DNA of 64,000 bases from Bifidobacterium pseudocatenulatum DSM 20438 = JCM 1200 = LMG 10505 (GCF_001025215.1 NZ_AP012330.1:620001-684000), one strand, 5' to 3'. Counted from the first letter of the stretch, positions 8,590 to 20,174 are shown. Notes: a model not told the origin generated them from the letters alone. Program-made: numbers and translations.

Positions 8590-10482
8590 ATGTGTGGAAT
8601 CGTAGGATATGCAGGAAATGTGGAAACCGCGTGCGGCAAGCCGTTGGAAGTGTGCCTCCAAGGCCTCCAGCGTTTGGAATACCGTGGATATGATTCGGCC
8701 GGTGTGGCGCTGACCGCGCCCGGCATGGATCATGTGGAAGTGCGTAAGAAGGCGGGGCGTCTCGCCAATCTAATCGAAGACGTGGAACGCAATCCAATGC
8801 CGATGGCCACCGTGGGCATCGGCCACACCCGTTGGGCCACCAACGGCGTGCCGAATGACATCAACGCGCATCCGCATACTTCGCGTGACGGCAAGGTCGC
8901 CATCATTCATAATGGCATCATCGAAAACGCCTCTCAGCTGCGTCTTGATCTGCAGACGGAAGGTTACCGTTTCTCATCGGAAACCGATACGGAGGTCGCG
9001 GCGAAACTGCTAGGCAAAATCAGCGAGAAAATCGTTGAGGAAACCGGCAAGCCTGATCTGTTCAAGGCCGTGCGACGCTTGGCGCGCATGCTGGAAGGCG
9101 CGTTCACGATTCTCGCCACCGACTGCCGTCAGCCGGGTATCGTGGTCGGTGCTCGCCATGATTCGCCGCTGGTGGTTGGTCTTGGCGAAGGTGAGAATTT
9201 TCTCGGTTCCGATGTGGCCGCGTTCGTCGCCTACACGAAGCGTGCCATGGAAATCGACCAGGATCAGGCCGTGATGGTGTCCGCCGATAAGGTTGTGGTG
9301 TCTGATTTCATGGGCAACATCGTGGCCGATCCGAAGACCTATACCGTGGATTGGGATGCTTCCGCGGCCGAAAAGGGCGGTTGGGACTCCTTCATGGACA
9401 AGGAGATCCACGAAGGGCCGGCGGCGGTGCAGCGCACGCTGTTGGGACGTCTTGGCAAGGACGGCAATCTCAATCTTGACGAGGTTCGCATCGACGAGCA
9501 TGATTTCAAGGCGATCGACAAGATTATCGTCATCGCCTGCGGTACCGCCGCCTACGCGGGCATGGTGGCCAAATACGCCATCGAGCATTGGGTGCGTATT
9601 CCGGTGGAAGTGGAGCTTGCCCACGAATTCCGTTATCGTGATCCGATTCTCACCCCGCGCACGTTGGTGGTGGCCATTTCGCAGTCCGGTGAAACCATGG
9701 ACACGCTGATGGCATTGCGTCACGCGCGTGAGCAGGGTTCGAAGGTGCTGGCCATCTGCAACACGCAGGGCGCGTCCATTCCGCGTGAATCCGACGCGGT
9801 GCTGTACACGCACGCTGGTCCGGAAGTGGCGGTCGCCTCCACCAAGGCGTTCGTGGCGCAGATTACTGCCGCCTACGTGCTTGGCTTGTATTTGGCGCAG
9901 GTCAAGGGCGCGATGTTCCGCGACGAGATCGCGCAGGCGTTGGATTCCCTCAAAGACATGCCTCGCAAGATCCAGTGGGTTCTTGATACGCAGACCAAGA
10001 CCGTGCATGATGCTGCCGCGCAGATGGTCGATGCGAAGTCCTTCCTGTTCCTGGGCCGTCATGTCGGCTACCCGGTCGCGATGGAAGGCGCGTTGAAATT
10101 GAAGGAAATCGCCTACACCTTCACCGAAGGTTTTGCGGCCGGCGAGCTCAAGCACGGTCCGATCGCATTGGTGGACGAAGGCGAACCGGTAGTGTTCATC
10201 GTGCCGCCGGCACGTGGCCGCAATGTGCTGCACGCCAAGGTTATTTCCGGTATCGAAGAGGTCAAGGCCCGTGGCGCGTACATTATCGCCGTGGCCGAAG
10301 AGAACGACCCCGATGTTGAACGCTATGCGGACGTGGTGTTCTGGCGTCCGGCCTGCCCGACGCTGATGAGCCCGTTGGTGGACGTGGTGCCGCTGCAGCT
10401 ATTCGCCATGGACATGGCCAAGCTGAAGAATTACGACGTTGACAAGCCTCGTAATCTCGCCAAGTCCGTCACCGTGGAGTAA
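8590..10482 (+). CDS. glmS: Glutamine--fructose-6-phosphate aminotransferase (isomerizing)
   Basis: A 630-residue cytoplasmic enzyme that makes glucosamine 6-phosphate from fructose 6-phosphate and glutamine, the first step to UDP-GlcNAc for the cell wall. The N-terminal glutaminase opens with MCGIVGYAG, where Cys2 is the nucleophile after Met removal. The double SIS isomerase half runs from about residue 300 (ACGTAAYAG; SQSGETMDTL), and the C terminus ends in the conserved KPRNLAKSVTVE. Length is normal. I see no glmS ribozyme-like leader in the 190 bases upstream. Confidence 0.97.
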   Translation: MCGIVGYAGNVETACGKPLEVCLQGLQRLEYRGYDSAGVALTAPGMDHVEVRKKAGRLANLIEDVERNPMPMATVGIGHTRWATNGVPNDINAHPHTSRDGKVAIIHNGIIENASQLRLDLQTEGYRFSSETDTEVAAKLLGKISEKIVEETGKPDLFKAVRRLARMLEGAFTILATDCRQPGIVVGARHDSPLVVGLGEGENFLGSDVAAFVAYTKRAMEIDQDQAVMVSADKVVVSDFMGNIVADPKTYTVDWDASAAEKGGWDSFMDKEIHEGPAAVQRTLLGRLGKDGNLNLDEVRIDEHDFKAIDKIIVIACGTAAYAGMVAKYAIEHWVRIPVEVELAHEFRYRDPILTPRTLVVAISQSGETMDTLMALRHAREQGSKVLAICNTQGASIPRESDAVLYTHAGPEVAVASTKAFVAQITAAYVLGLYLAQVKGAMFRDEIAQALDSLKDMPRKIQWVLDTQTKTVHDAAAQMVDAKSFLFLGRHVGYPVAMEGALKLKEIAYTFTEGFAAGELKHGPIALVDEGEPVVFIVPPARGRNVLHAKVISGIEEVKARGAYIIAVAEENDPDVERYADVVFWRPACPTLMSPLVDVVPLQLFAMDMAKLKNYDVDKPRNLAKSVTVE

Positions 10483-10493
10483 TCGTTCATACG

Positions 10494-11246
10494 ATGCGTC
10501 AACAGCGTCAGCAGAAGAGGCATCGTTACGTTCTTGAAGAACCTCATATTCCGTTCGAATGTGAGGTTCTTTACGAGAACGATGCGATTATCGTGGTTGA
10601 CAAACCGCATTTTCTCGCCACCACACCGCGTGGCATGTGGTATCGCGAAACCGCGTTGATTCGACTTCGGGAACAGTATGGCGAACCTGATATTGTTCCC
10701 GCGCACCGTTTGGACCGACTTACCGCAGGCATCATCGTATTTGTGCGCAAACCGGAATTGCGCGGCGCTTACCAAATGCTGTTCCAGAATCGCAAAACCA
10801 TCAAAACCTATGAATGTTTGGCGCCACTTGCCCCCGAACAGCATCCGCAGTACGGAACAATCGTAAGAATCGACAGGCATCAACCCTTTCCGGCAATCCG
10901 AGCATCGCATATTTGCAAGGATCGCGGGCGACTTCAGGCGTACGAAATTCCGGAAACCATCAATGCGCAAACGTTGATTGAGCGGGGAAGTACGGTACGT
11001 TGCCTCGACGGCAAAGCATATGTGAATTACGTGCTGCACCCGAAAACCGGCAAAACGCACCAGTTGCGTGTGCATATGAATTCGTTGGGATTGCCGATTT
11101 TGGGCGATGATTTCTACCCGAATATTGTGCAGCGTTCTTACGATGATTTCTCGCAGCCGTTGGAATTGGTGGCTCGTGAGTTACGTTTCGACGATCCGGT
11201 GACGGGAGAGCCTCGTACATTCGTTTCGAAAGTGCCGCTTGGCTGA
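10494..11246 (+). CDS. RluA-family pseudouridine synthase
   Basis: A 250-residue RNA-modifying enzyme. The family motif HRLDRLTAG contains the catalytic Asp74, and GKTHQLRVHMNSLGLPILGD near the C terminus is typical. No S4 domain is present. It starts 12 bases after glmS and is probably co-transcribed. The target RNA (rRNA or tRNA position) cannot be assigned. A strong terminator-like hairpin lies inside its first 80 bases (10537-10571). Confidence 0.9.
   Translation: MRQQRQQKRHRYVLEEPHIPFECEVLYENDAIIVVDKPHFLATTPRGMWYRETALIRLREQYGEPDIVPAHRLDRLTAGIIVFVRKPELRGAYQMLFQNRKTIKTYECLAPLAPEQHPQYGTIVRIDRHQPFPAIRASHICKDRGRLQAYEIPETINAQTLIERGSTVRCLDGKAYVNYVLHPKTGKTHQLRVHMNSLGLPILGDDFYPNIVQRSYDDFSQPLELVARELRFDDPVTGEPRTFVSKVPLG
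10537..10571 (+). terminator. Terminator-like hairpin inside the pseudouridine synthase gene
   Basis: AAGAACCTCATATTC (10537-10551) pairs with GAATGTGAGGTTCTT (10557-10571), a 15-bp stem with one G-T pair and a 5-base loop, followed by TTA. It sits within codons 15-26 of the synthase, 55 bases past the glmS stop. It could end or attenuate glmS transcripts. Confidence 0.5.
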
Positions 11247-11357
11247 TTAACGGTCTGATCAGCAGGTATTGCTCGCTGAATCAAGATATATAAAAACTGT
11301 CCATCGCTGTACTCATATTTGCTCGCATCGCTATGGCGTGTTGAAGTTGCGCGTCCC

Positions 11358-11363
11358 TATAAT
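11358..11363 (+). promoter_or_regulatory. Candidate -10 element of sstT
   Basis: A consensus TATAAT about 100 bases before the sstT start. No convincing -35 lies at the right spacing, so the call rests on the -10 alone. Confidence 0.35.
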
Positions 11364-11460
11364 CGGACATTTTACATTTCGTGTTATCGAGCGTGATTAG
11401 GATGTGCTCTTGTTGTGCTGGCTGGCAAAGGCAAGCCGGCTGGAAAGAACGAGAGAGAAT

Positions 11461-12753
11461 ATGAACCATATTTCAAAAGCGCTTCGTGGCGTTGCCGACA
11501 AATATAACGGCGTATCACTGATTATCCGCATTATCGTCGGTCTTATCGCGGGTACCGCACTGGCATTGGTTGTTCCGCATATGACGTGGATCAGCGAATT
11601 CGGCACCCTGTTCGTAAGCGCATTGAAGGCCGTCGCTCCGATTCTGGTGTTTGTGCTGGTGGCAAGCGCTTTGGCTCAAGGCAATTCCAAGCTTGACGGC
11701 CGTTTCGGCACGGTGCTTTTCCTGTATCTGTTCACCACGTTCCTGTCCGCCGTCGTGGCGGTGTTGACGTCTCGCATGTTCCCGCAGACCATATCGTTGG
11801 GCGATGCCGCTGACGCTGATGTGGTGCCGCAGGGCTTGAGCGAGGTTGTGCAGACGTTGTTGACCAATATCGTGGCCAATCCGATTCAGGCCATGATCGA
11901 CGGCAACTACATCTGCATTCTGATGTGGGCTTGCCTGTTCGGTCTTGCCATGAAGGGTATTGCCAATGAAAGCTCCAAGGCGTTCCTTGCCAATGTGGCC
12001 GATGGCGTGTCTCAGGTGATTCGTTGGGTCATCAATCTCGCCCCGTTTGGCATTATGGGCTTGGTGTTCACCAGCGTTTCCGAAAACGGCTTGGCGGCCT
12101 TCACCGAGTACGGTAGCCTCCTGCTCCTGCTCGTCGGCACCATGCTGCTGATGGTGCTCGTGTTCGGTCCGCTGGTCATTTTCCTGTACCTGCATCGCAA
12201 CCCGTATCCGCTGGTGTACCGCTGCTTCAAGGAATCCGGCCTGACCGCATTCTTCACTCGTTCCTCCGCGGCGAACATTCCGGTCAACATGCAGCTGTGC
12301 GAGAAGCTTGGTCTTGATAAAGACATGTATTCCGTGTCCATTCCGTTGGGCGCAACCATCAACATGAACGGTGCCGCCATCACCATCACCATCATGGCCA
12401 TGGCCGCCGCTAATACGATGGGCATTCAGATTTCGTTGCCGGCCGCCATTCTGCTGTCTGTGGTGTCGGCGCTCGGCGCATGCGGCGCTTCCGGTGTGGC
12501 CGGTGGCTCGCTGCTGCTTATTCCAATGGCCTGCTCGCTGTTCGGCATCAGCAATGACATCGCCATGCAGGTGGTGGGCGTTGGCTTCATCATCGGCGTC
12601 ATCCAGGATTCCGTGGAGACCTGTCTGAATTCCGCTTCCGACGTGGAGTTTGCGGCAACCGCCGAATATCATGCTTGGCTCAAGCAGGGCCGTCAGCTTC
12701 CGGCGTTCATGTATTCCAAGAAGGAACGTCAGCAGCTCGGCATCGAAGCCTGA
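11461..12753 (+). CDS. sstT: Serine/threonine:sodium symporter SstT
   Basis: A 430-residue dicarboxylate/amino acid:cation symporter with about 8 transmembrane helices and two re-entrant loops. Family motifs include FFTRSSAANIPVNMQLCEKLG near residue 270, the NMNGAAITIT substrate/sodium motif near 300, and GACGASGVAGGSLLLIP near 340, all typical of SstT. The frame is open from a GTG at 11404, but the ATG at 11461 is preferred because GAGAGA lies just upstream and the translation matches SstT starts (MNHISKALRGVADKYNGVSL). Confidence 0.93.
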   Translation: MNHISKALRGVADKYNGVSLIIRIIVGLIAGTALALVVPHMTWISEFGTLFVSALKAVAPILVFVLVASALAQGNSKLDGRFGTVLFLYLFTTFLSAVVAVLTSRMFPQTISLGDAADADVVPQGLSEVVQTLLTNIVANPIQAMIDGNYICILMWACLFGLAMKGIANESSKAFLANVADGVSQVIRWVINLAPFGIMGLVFTSVSENGLAAFTEYGSLLLLLVGTMLLMVLVFGPLVIFLYLHRNPYPLVYRCFKESGLTAFFTRSSAANIPVNMQLCEKLGLDKDMYSVSIPLGATINMNGAAITITIMAMAAANTMGIQISLPAAILLSVVSALGACGASGVAGGSLLLIPMACSLFGISNDIAMQVVGVGFIIGVIQDSVETCLNSASDVEFAATAEYHAWLKQGRQLPAFMYSKKERQQLGIEA

Positions 12754-12788
12754 TTTCACCCGATTTCAGCTTTTCGTTCAATCTAGAA

Positions 12789-12832
12789 GGCGTCTCTCCC
12801 ACGTGGTTCACCCACGCTGGAGAGGCGCTTTT
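12789..12832 (+). terminator. Terminator after sstT
   Basis: GCGTCTCTCC pairs with GGAGAGGCGC and is followed by TTTTC. It lies between sstT and the convergent LacI-type gene. Confidence 0.8.
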
Positions 12833-12884
12833 CGTATTGGCTGATTTGATTGATTGCGTTGATTAAAGTCGCGAGATATTGCGA

Positions 12885-13892
12885 TTAGTCGAGTTCCGCC
12901 ACGGATCCGCGGTCGATGAATTCGGGGGTGATAAGTTTCTTGATTCCAGAAGGCACTTTTTTGCCATTGCATTGTTGCTCGATCATGGAAAAAGCCTCTT
13001 TTCCCACAGTTCTGAGCTTGAGCCGTATGGTGGTCAGTTCAAGACGGGGCACAACGCCGCGGAGTGAATCGTCCACACCGATGATGCTGACATCTTCGGG
13101 AACGCGCTTTCCTGCTGTCCTCAGTCCAAGCATGGCACCGTATGCCATTTGATCGTTGCCTGCGAAAATTGCGGTGCAATCCTTTTCGTGAGCCAAGGCC
13201 AATCCGGCTTGGTAGCCGCTATCTGCTTCCCAGTCGCCGTAATACATGGGTGGTGTGGGAATGCCGACTTGCGCTAATGCGTCGCGCCACCCTCTGATGC
13301 GGCTCTGTGCTGCGCGTGAAACGGTGGGGCCTGCGATGTGGTACACAGTTTTATGCCCCTTCGACAGGAAAAAGTCCACGGCTGCAGTGGCGCAACCATA
13401 CGAGTCCGAATCGATGGTGGGGCAGTGGTTTGCCGGTTCCTCGCAAATAAGCACTACAGGTAGGTTGTCGGATGGCTTGAACTGGTTGAAGTCGGTGAAA
13501 TCGCGTTCCATAATCACGATTGCACCATCGAGGGGGAGGCCTTCCACAAGTTTCAGTGCGCCGGCGAGTGACTGATCCTGCAGGTTATCCAAGGGGCGAA
13601 TGGTGATGGAATAGCCGCTATTCGCGGCCGCTGTAGTGATGCCTTCGAGGATACGTGAGTTCCCGTAGGCCGACATATGCGAAAGCAGTACACCAACATT
13701 GTTGAAATGTCCGCTTTTCAAAGCACGTGCCGCATAATTCGGCCTGTATCCGAGATGCTCCATGGCTGCCTCGACCTTAAGTTTCGTCGCTGGGCGTACG
13801 GCATCGCTCCCATTAGCCACTCGGGAAACGGTCTGCGGTGAAACCCCTGCTTCCCTGGCGACGTCTTGCAGCGAGACTGAGTTGCGTGCCAT
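12885..13892 (-). CDS. LacI-family transcriptional regulator
   Basis: A 335-residue repressor-type protein. The N-terminal helix-turn-helix (VSLQDVAREAGVSPQTVSRVANG, about 5-27) and hinge helix are followed by a periplasmic-binding-like effector domain. It is divergent from the sugar permease/GH42 operon. Near-palindromic LacI-type sites (consensus close to TGTTTGCGTAAACA) overlap the promoters at 14017, 19976 and 20057, so it probably represses the whole locus and responds to a galactoside or arabinoside. The regulon assignment is inference. Confidence 0.92.
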   Translation of the reverse strand: MARNSVSLQDVAREAGVSPQTVSRVANGSDAVRPATKLKVEAAMEHLGYRPNYAARALKSGHFNNVGVLLSHMSAYGNSRILEGITTAAANSGYSITIRPLDNLQDQSLAGALKLVEGLPLDGAIVIMERDFTDFNQFKPSDNLPVVLICEEPANHCPTIDSDSYGCATAAVDFFLSKGHKTVYHIAGPTVSRAAQSRIRGWRDALAQVGIPTPPMYYGDWEADSGYQAGLALAHEKDCTAIFAGNDQMAYGAMLGLRTAGKRVPEDVSIIGVDDSLRGVVPRLELTTIRLKLRTVGKEAFSMIEQQCNGKKVPSGIKKLITPEFIDRGSVAELD

Positions 13893-14016
13893 GTGTATCT
13901 ACCTTCCGAACGAAAATGCGTACTGTGCTTAATTTTACATGCTTACTTCTGTATTGTTTTCGTCACCATGCAATTTGTTCGATGAAGTGAATATGTGGTC
14001 TAGAATGTGCGAAAAG

Positions 14017-14058
14017 TAGACACTTTTGGAATATGGTGTTATTATGATAACGCAAACA
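14017..14058 (+). promoter_or_regulatory. Promoter and operator of the sugar permease/GH42 operon
   Basis: TAGACA (14017-14022) and TATTAT (14040-14045) are spaced by 17 bases. TGATAACGCAAACA (14045-14058) overlaps the end of the -10 and the expected transcription start. It matches 12 of 14 positions of the site at 20054 read on the other strand. This placement suits repression by the divergent LacI-type protein. Confidence 0.65.
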
Positions 14059-14125
14059 TTTGGAAGGAGCTGTTTTACGGGGGTGTAAATTGCCCTGTGA
14101 AATGGTATTGCCTCGAAGGAGAGGA

Positions 14126-15058
14126 ATGATGTCAGCAACGGAAGTTGTTGCCAATATGCCACTGCATTCGGCAACCGTGCGTGTCAATAAACACAAGGCG
14201 GATTGGCGTGGTTGGAAGTTCATGTGGCCGTTCGCGTTGGTGTTCGTGTTCGTGTTCGTGATCCCGATTCTGTACGCGATCTACATCAGCTTCTTCCAGA
14301 AGCAGATGATCGGCGGCACGAAGTTCGTGGGAATCAGCAACTACATTCGTCTGTTCCACGACCAGCAGTTCTGGAGCTCGGTCGGCAGGGTCGCGCTGTT
14401 CACCTGCGTGCAGGTGCCGATCATGCTGTTCCTGTCGGCGGCGATGGCCCTGGCGTTGGATTCCATGAAGCTGCACGGCGCGAAGTTCTTCCGCATCTCC
14501 ACGTTCCTGCCGTACGCGGTGCCGGCCGTGGTGTCGACTTTGGTGTGGGGCTTCATGTACGGCGCGAAGTACGGTCTGGTCGGCTCCCTGAACGACTGGC
14601 TGGGCACGAACCTCGACGTGCTGAGCCCAAGCGTGCTGCTCGCTTCGATCGGCAACATCGTGACGTGGGAGTTCACCGGCTACAACATGCTGATCTTCTA
14701 CAGCTCGCTGTCCACGATCCCGCATTCGCTGTACGAGGCCGCCTCGATCGACGGCGCGGGCGAATGGCAGATCGTCAAGTCCATCAAGCTGCCGGAACTG
14801 AAGGGCTCGCTCGCGATCACGGTGATCTTCTCGATCATCGGCTCGTTCCAGCTGTTCAACGAGCCGAGCATCCTGCAGAACATGGTGCCGGGCAACGCGA
14901 TCACCACGTACTACACGCCGAACATGTACGCGTACAACCTGAGCTTCGCGGGCAACCAGTCGAACTACGCCGCCGCCCTGGCGATCACGATGGCCGTGAT
15001 CACGATGGCGATCGCGTACGCGGTGCAGCTCAACAGCATGAAGGAGCAGATGAAGTAA
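14126..15058 (+). CDS. Sugar ABC transporter permease, MalF/UgpA type
   Basis: About 310 residues, six transmembrane helices. The EAA loop YEAASIDGAGEWQIVKSIKLPEL near residue 205 contacts the ATPase. The frame is open from 14060, but the tandem ATG at 14126/14129 follows AAGGAGAGG at the right spacing. It pairs with the next permease. The cluster has no ATPase, so a shared MsmK/MalK-type ATPase encoded elsewhere is expected. Base composition is clearly more G+C-rich than the GH51 and binding-protein genes it works with. Confidence 0.93.
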   Translation: MMSATEVVANMPLHSATVRVNKHKADWRGWKFMWPFALVFVFVFVIPILYAIYISFFQKQMIGGTKFVGISNYIRLFHDQQFWSSVGRVALFTCVQVPIMLFLSAAMALALDSMKLHGAKFFRISTFLPYAVPAVVSTLVWGFMYGAKYGLVGSLNDWLGTNLDVLSPSVLLASIGNIVTWEFTGYNMLIFYSSLSTIPHSLYEAASIDGAGEWQIVKSIKLPELKGSLAITVIFSIIGSFQLFNEPSILQNMVPGNAITTYYTPNMYAYNLSFAGNQSNYAAALAITMAVITMAIAYAVQLNSMKEQMK

Positions 15059-15115
15059 CGCCCGGTGGCGCGAACCATCCGCATATAGGGGAAGAAACGC
15101 TAAGGAGCATCGAAA

Positions 15116-16129
15116 ATGAGTGACGCAACAATCGCCGCGGGCACGGAGCAGAGGCTCACCGCTCAGGAGCTCAAAGCCCAGGAGAAGGCCGCGAAAAAGA
15201 CCGAGAAGGAACGCCTCAAGAGGGTCGCGCGCGACGAGAAGGCCGAGCGCAAGAGGGCTGCGAAGTCCGGCTTCGCGAACGTGGCGAACCCGCGCAGGAG
15301 CACGCTGCTGACCATCGTGTGCGCGCTGTTCGCGGTGTACTGCCTGTTCCCGTTCGTGTACCTGCTGATCAACGCCACGAAGACGCAGGCGGACTTCACG
15401 TCCACGTTCGGTCTGGGCTTCGGCCGCACGTTCGCTTTGTGGGACAACATCAAGACCGTGTTCACCTACCAGGACGGCATCTTCGGACGCTGGTTCCTGA
15501 ACACGATCCTGTACGTGGTCGTGGGCGCCGGCGGCGCGACCCTGCTCGCCATCATGGGCGGGTACGGCCTGGCGAAGTTCCGTTTCCCGGGACGCAAGGC
15601 CGTGTTCGCGGTGATCATCGGCGCCATCTCGGTGCCGGGCATCGCCCTGGCCGTGCCGCAGTTCCTGCTGTTCGCCAAGCTGAACCTGACGAACACCCCG
15701 TGGGCCATGATCATCCCGAGCCTGGTGTCGACGTTCGGCCTGTACCTGATGTGGATCTTCTCCGACCAGGCCGTGCCGACCGAGCTGCTCGAAGCCGCCC
15801 GCGTGGACGGCGCCGGCGAGTTCCGCACGTTCTTCCAGGTATCCCTGCCGCTGCTCGCCCCGGGGATCGTGACGACGGCCCTGTTCACGATCGTGGCGAC
15901 GTGGAACAACTACTTCCTGCCGTTGATCATGCTGAAGGATTCGAACTGGTATCCGCTGACGATCGGTCTGAACCAGTGGAAGGACCAGGCGAGCACCGCT
16001 GGCGGCCAGGCGATCCAGAACCTGGTGGTCACGGGTTCGTTGATCACGATCGTCCCGTTGGTCATCGCGTTCCTGTGCCTGCAGAAGTACTGGCAGTCCG
16101 GCCTTGCCGCAGGCGCCGTCAAGGAATGA
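15116..16129 (+). CDS. Sugar ABC transporter permease, MalG/UgpE type
   Basis: A 337-residue inner-membrane subunit, heterodimer partner of the preceding permease. Residues 1-60 form an unusually long, highly charged Lys/Glu/Arg-rich cytoplasmic extension, probably helical, before the first membrane helix at about 63. The EAA loop LEAARVDGAGEFRTFFQVSLPLL lies near 225. AAGGAG precedes the ATG. G+C-rich codons match the upstream gene and the GH42 gene downstream. Confidence 0.93.
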   Translation: MSDATIAAGTEQRLTAQELKAQEKAAKKTEKERLKRVARDEKAERKRAAKSGFANVANPRRSTLLTIVCALFAVYCLFPFVYLLINATKTQADFTSTFGLGFGRTFALWDNIKTVFTYQDGIFGRWFLNTILYVVVGAGGATLLAIMGGYGLAKFRFPGRKAVFAVIIGAISVPGIALAVPQFLLFAKLNLTNTPWAMIIPSLVSTFGLYLMWIFSDQAVPTELLEAARVDGAGEFRTFFQVSLPLLAPGIVTTALFTIVATWNNYFLPLIMLKDSNWYPLTIGLNQWKDQASTAGGQAIQNLVVTGSLITIVPLVIAFLCLQKYWQSGLAAGAVKE

Positions 16130-16147
16130 ATTTGTTAGGATAGTTGA

Positions 16148-18238
<2,091 letters not shown>

Positions 18239-18267
18239 GCGGACAGCAAGCAAATAATCGCAACATT

Positions 18268-18311
18268 ATGGGTGTCGGCAGGTTGATGATTGTCAATCTG
18301 CCGACACCCAT
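18268..18311. terminator. Bidirectional terminator between GH42 and GH51 genes
   Basis: A 19-bp stem (18268-18286 with 18293-18311, one G-T pair; core GGGTGTCGGCAG) and a 6-base loop lie between convergent genes, with AT-rich flanks on both sides. Confidence 0.85.
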
Positions 18312-18336
18312 TTAATTTATACTATTCGAATAAAAA

Positions 18337-19896
18337 CTAGGCGTGGAATTCCACTGCAGCCCAACTGATTGCTGGCAAAGTGCAGTGAACTGATCCATTG
18401 TCGATTGTTGCATGAAGCTCTTGGGGTGTCACTGCGGTTGGGTCGTCTGCGGAATTACGCTGATATGGATTGTCGTCATGCAGAATAATGGCCTTGTCTA
18501 TATGGAAGTCGGATATGTCGAAATACGGCAGTTGAGACAGAGAAGCCGTAACCTTATGTGCGTCGGATGCGTCGCGATTCACCATAAGCAGAAGACCGGA
18601 ATGATTCGTTTCGTCCCAAGTGATTACTGAATCAAGGGCATTGACCAAGCCGAAAGATTCAGTCTCTACGTTGGGAGAGTCGATGACTGGACTGTAGGCA
18701 ATGCCATGGGCGTGTTGTGCGGCTTCGGCAAACGGATAGAAGACAGTTTGACGCCATGCGGGACCGTTCTTTTCGGCCATGATTGGCGCAATCACATTGA
18801 CCAACTGCGCGCGCGAGGCAGAACGCACTCGGTCGCAGTGCTTAAGCAGAGTGATCATCAGCGACCCTTCTACCACTGCATCGGCTGCATTGTAGATATC
18901 TTCGAGCAGACGCGGTGCTTTCGGCCATGACTCATGATGAAGATCCTTGCCTGATTGGGCTTTCCATTCAGCTTCCTGCTGATTCCAGACGTCGGAATAC
19001 CAGACGCCCCACTCATCAAATGACAGTGCTATATCATGATCGCCTGTGTGGGCATTTTTGGCTTCGTCTGCACATGCCGCCACGGTGGAGATGAACGTTT
19101 GCATGTCTTGTGAACTTGCCAGATAATCTTGCAACGATTTTGCCCCACGTTCGTAGTAGTAGGCATGGCAGGAGACGAAATCGAGATTGTCGTACGCTTT
19201 GGTAAGCACGCTGCGTTCCCAGGATCCAAACGTTGACATATGGGCGCTGGAGGAGCCGCAGGCCACGAGTTCCAAGCCTGATTCCGCGAGTTTCATGGCG
19301 TGTGCGACTCGGTCCACGGCTGCGGCATACTCGTCAGGGCTCATATGTCCCACCTGCCAAGGGCCATCCATTTCATTGCCGATGCACCACATTTTGATGT
19401 CCATTGGTTCGGTGATTCCGTTACGTACGCGGCGATCGGCAAGCTCGGTGCCGGGCGCTCCGTTGACGTATTCCAACTCTTCCAGTGCGGCCTTCAATCC
19501 TCGGGTGCCCATATTGACGGCAAGCATGATTTCGGTACCGGTCTTCTTGCTCCATCGGTAGAAATCGTCGATACCGACTTCATTGGTTTCGGTGCTGTGC
19601 CATGCGAGATCTCGTCGTATTGGGCGTTGCCCCCGTGGCCCTGTGCCATCCTCCCAATTGTAGGCAGAGACGAAATTGCCGCCGGGGTAACGCACGCAGG
19701 TCACACCAAGTTCTTTGACTAGATTGATGACGTCTTGGCGGAATCCGTTTTCGTCGGCTGTGGGGTGACTTGGCTCATAAATGCCTCCGTAGACACAACG
19801 TCCAAGATGTTCTACAAATGATCCGAAAATGCGGGGTGGTATATCGGCAATTGCGCTGTTTTTTTGCACTGTGATTGTGCTGGTTCCGGAAGTCAT
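18337..19896 (-). CDS. Alpha-L-arabinofuranosidase, glycoside hydrolase family 51
   Basis: A 519-residue intracellular exo-enzyme that releases terminal alpha-L-arabinofuranose from arabino-oligosaccharides. A TIM barrel carries acid/base Glu175 (CIGNEMDGPW) and nucleophile Glu295 (LSFDEWGVWY). A C-terminal jelly-roll domain follows (to SWAAVEFHA). No signal peptide. AAGGAAC lies upstream of the minus-strand ATG. The promoter region at 19976-20003 contains a site like the one at the permease operon, pointing to common control. Confidence 0.95.
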   Translation of the reverse strand: MTSGTSTITVQKNSAIADIPPRIFGSFVEHLGRCVYGGIYEPSHPTADENGFRQDVINLVKELGVTCVRYPGGNFVSAYNWEDGTGPRGQRPIRRDLAWHSTETNEVGIDDFYRWSKKTGTEIMLAVNMGTRGLKAALEELEYVNGAPGTELADRRVRNGITEPMDIKMWCIGNEMDGPWQVGHMSPDEYAAAVDRVAHAMKLAESGLELVACGSSSAHMSTFGSWERSVLTKAYDNLDFVSCHAYYYERGAKSLQDYLASSQDMQTFISTVAACADEAKNAHTGDHDIALSFDEWGVWYSDVWNQQEAEWKAQSGKDLHHESWPKAPRLLEDIYNAADAVVEGSLMITLLKHCDRVRSASRAQLVNVIAPIMAEKNGPAWRQTVFYPFAEAAQHAHGIAYSPVIDSPNVETESFGLVNALDSVITWDETNHSGLLLMVNRDASDAHKVTASLSQLPYFDISDFHIDKAIILHDDNPYQRNSADDPTAVTPQELHATIDNGSVHCTLPAISWAAVEFHA

Positions 19897-19975
19897 GCCG
19901 TTCCTTTCGATGAGTGGTCTGATGAAATGTCTGCGTTGCGCGAGCTTCGACGGATATGCATACGTCTAGTATGCA

Positions 19976-20003
19976 ATCATATCGTGTTTGCGTAGCTAAA
20001 CAA
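19976..20003 (-). promoter_or_regulatory. Promoter and operator of the GH51 gene
   Basis: On the minus strand TTGTTT (19998-20003) and TATGAT (19976-19981) are 16 bases apart. The spacer holds most of TGTTTGCGTAGCTAAACA (19985-20002, plus strand), which shares the TGTTTGCGTA half with the site at 20054. Confidence 0.5.
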
Positions 20004-20053
20004 AATATGCTAGGTAACTAAAGAAATACTGTAAAATCAACGATTTGCCTATT

Positions 20054-20085
20054 TGTTTGCGTAAACATAACTTTTGTGTTATCCT
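20054..20085 (+). promoter_or_regulatory. Promoter and operator of the first sugar-binding protein gene
   Basis: TGTTTGCGTAAACA (20054-20067) is a near-perfect LacI-type palindrome. It contains the -35 candidate TTGCGT (20057-20062), which is 17 bases from TATCCT (20080-20085). Occupancy would block polymerase. Confidence 0.65.
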
Positions 20086-20174
20086 CATGACTGTCGGAAG
20101 GGTCAATGAATGATTCATAGCCGATAATGTTGGTCGATGTAGGAGGTCGGCCATATTTAAAGGAAGGAAGAACG

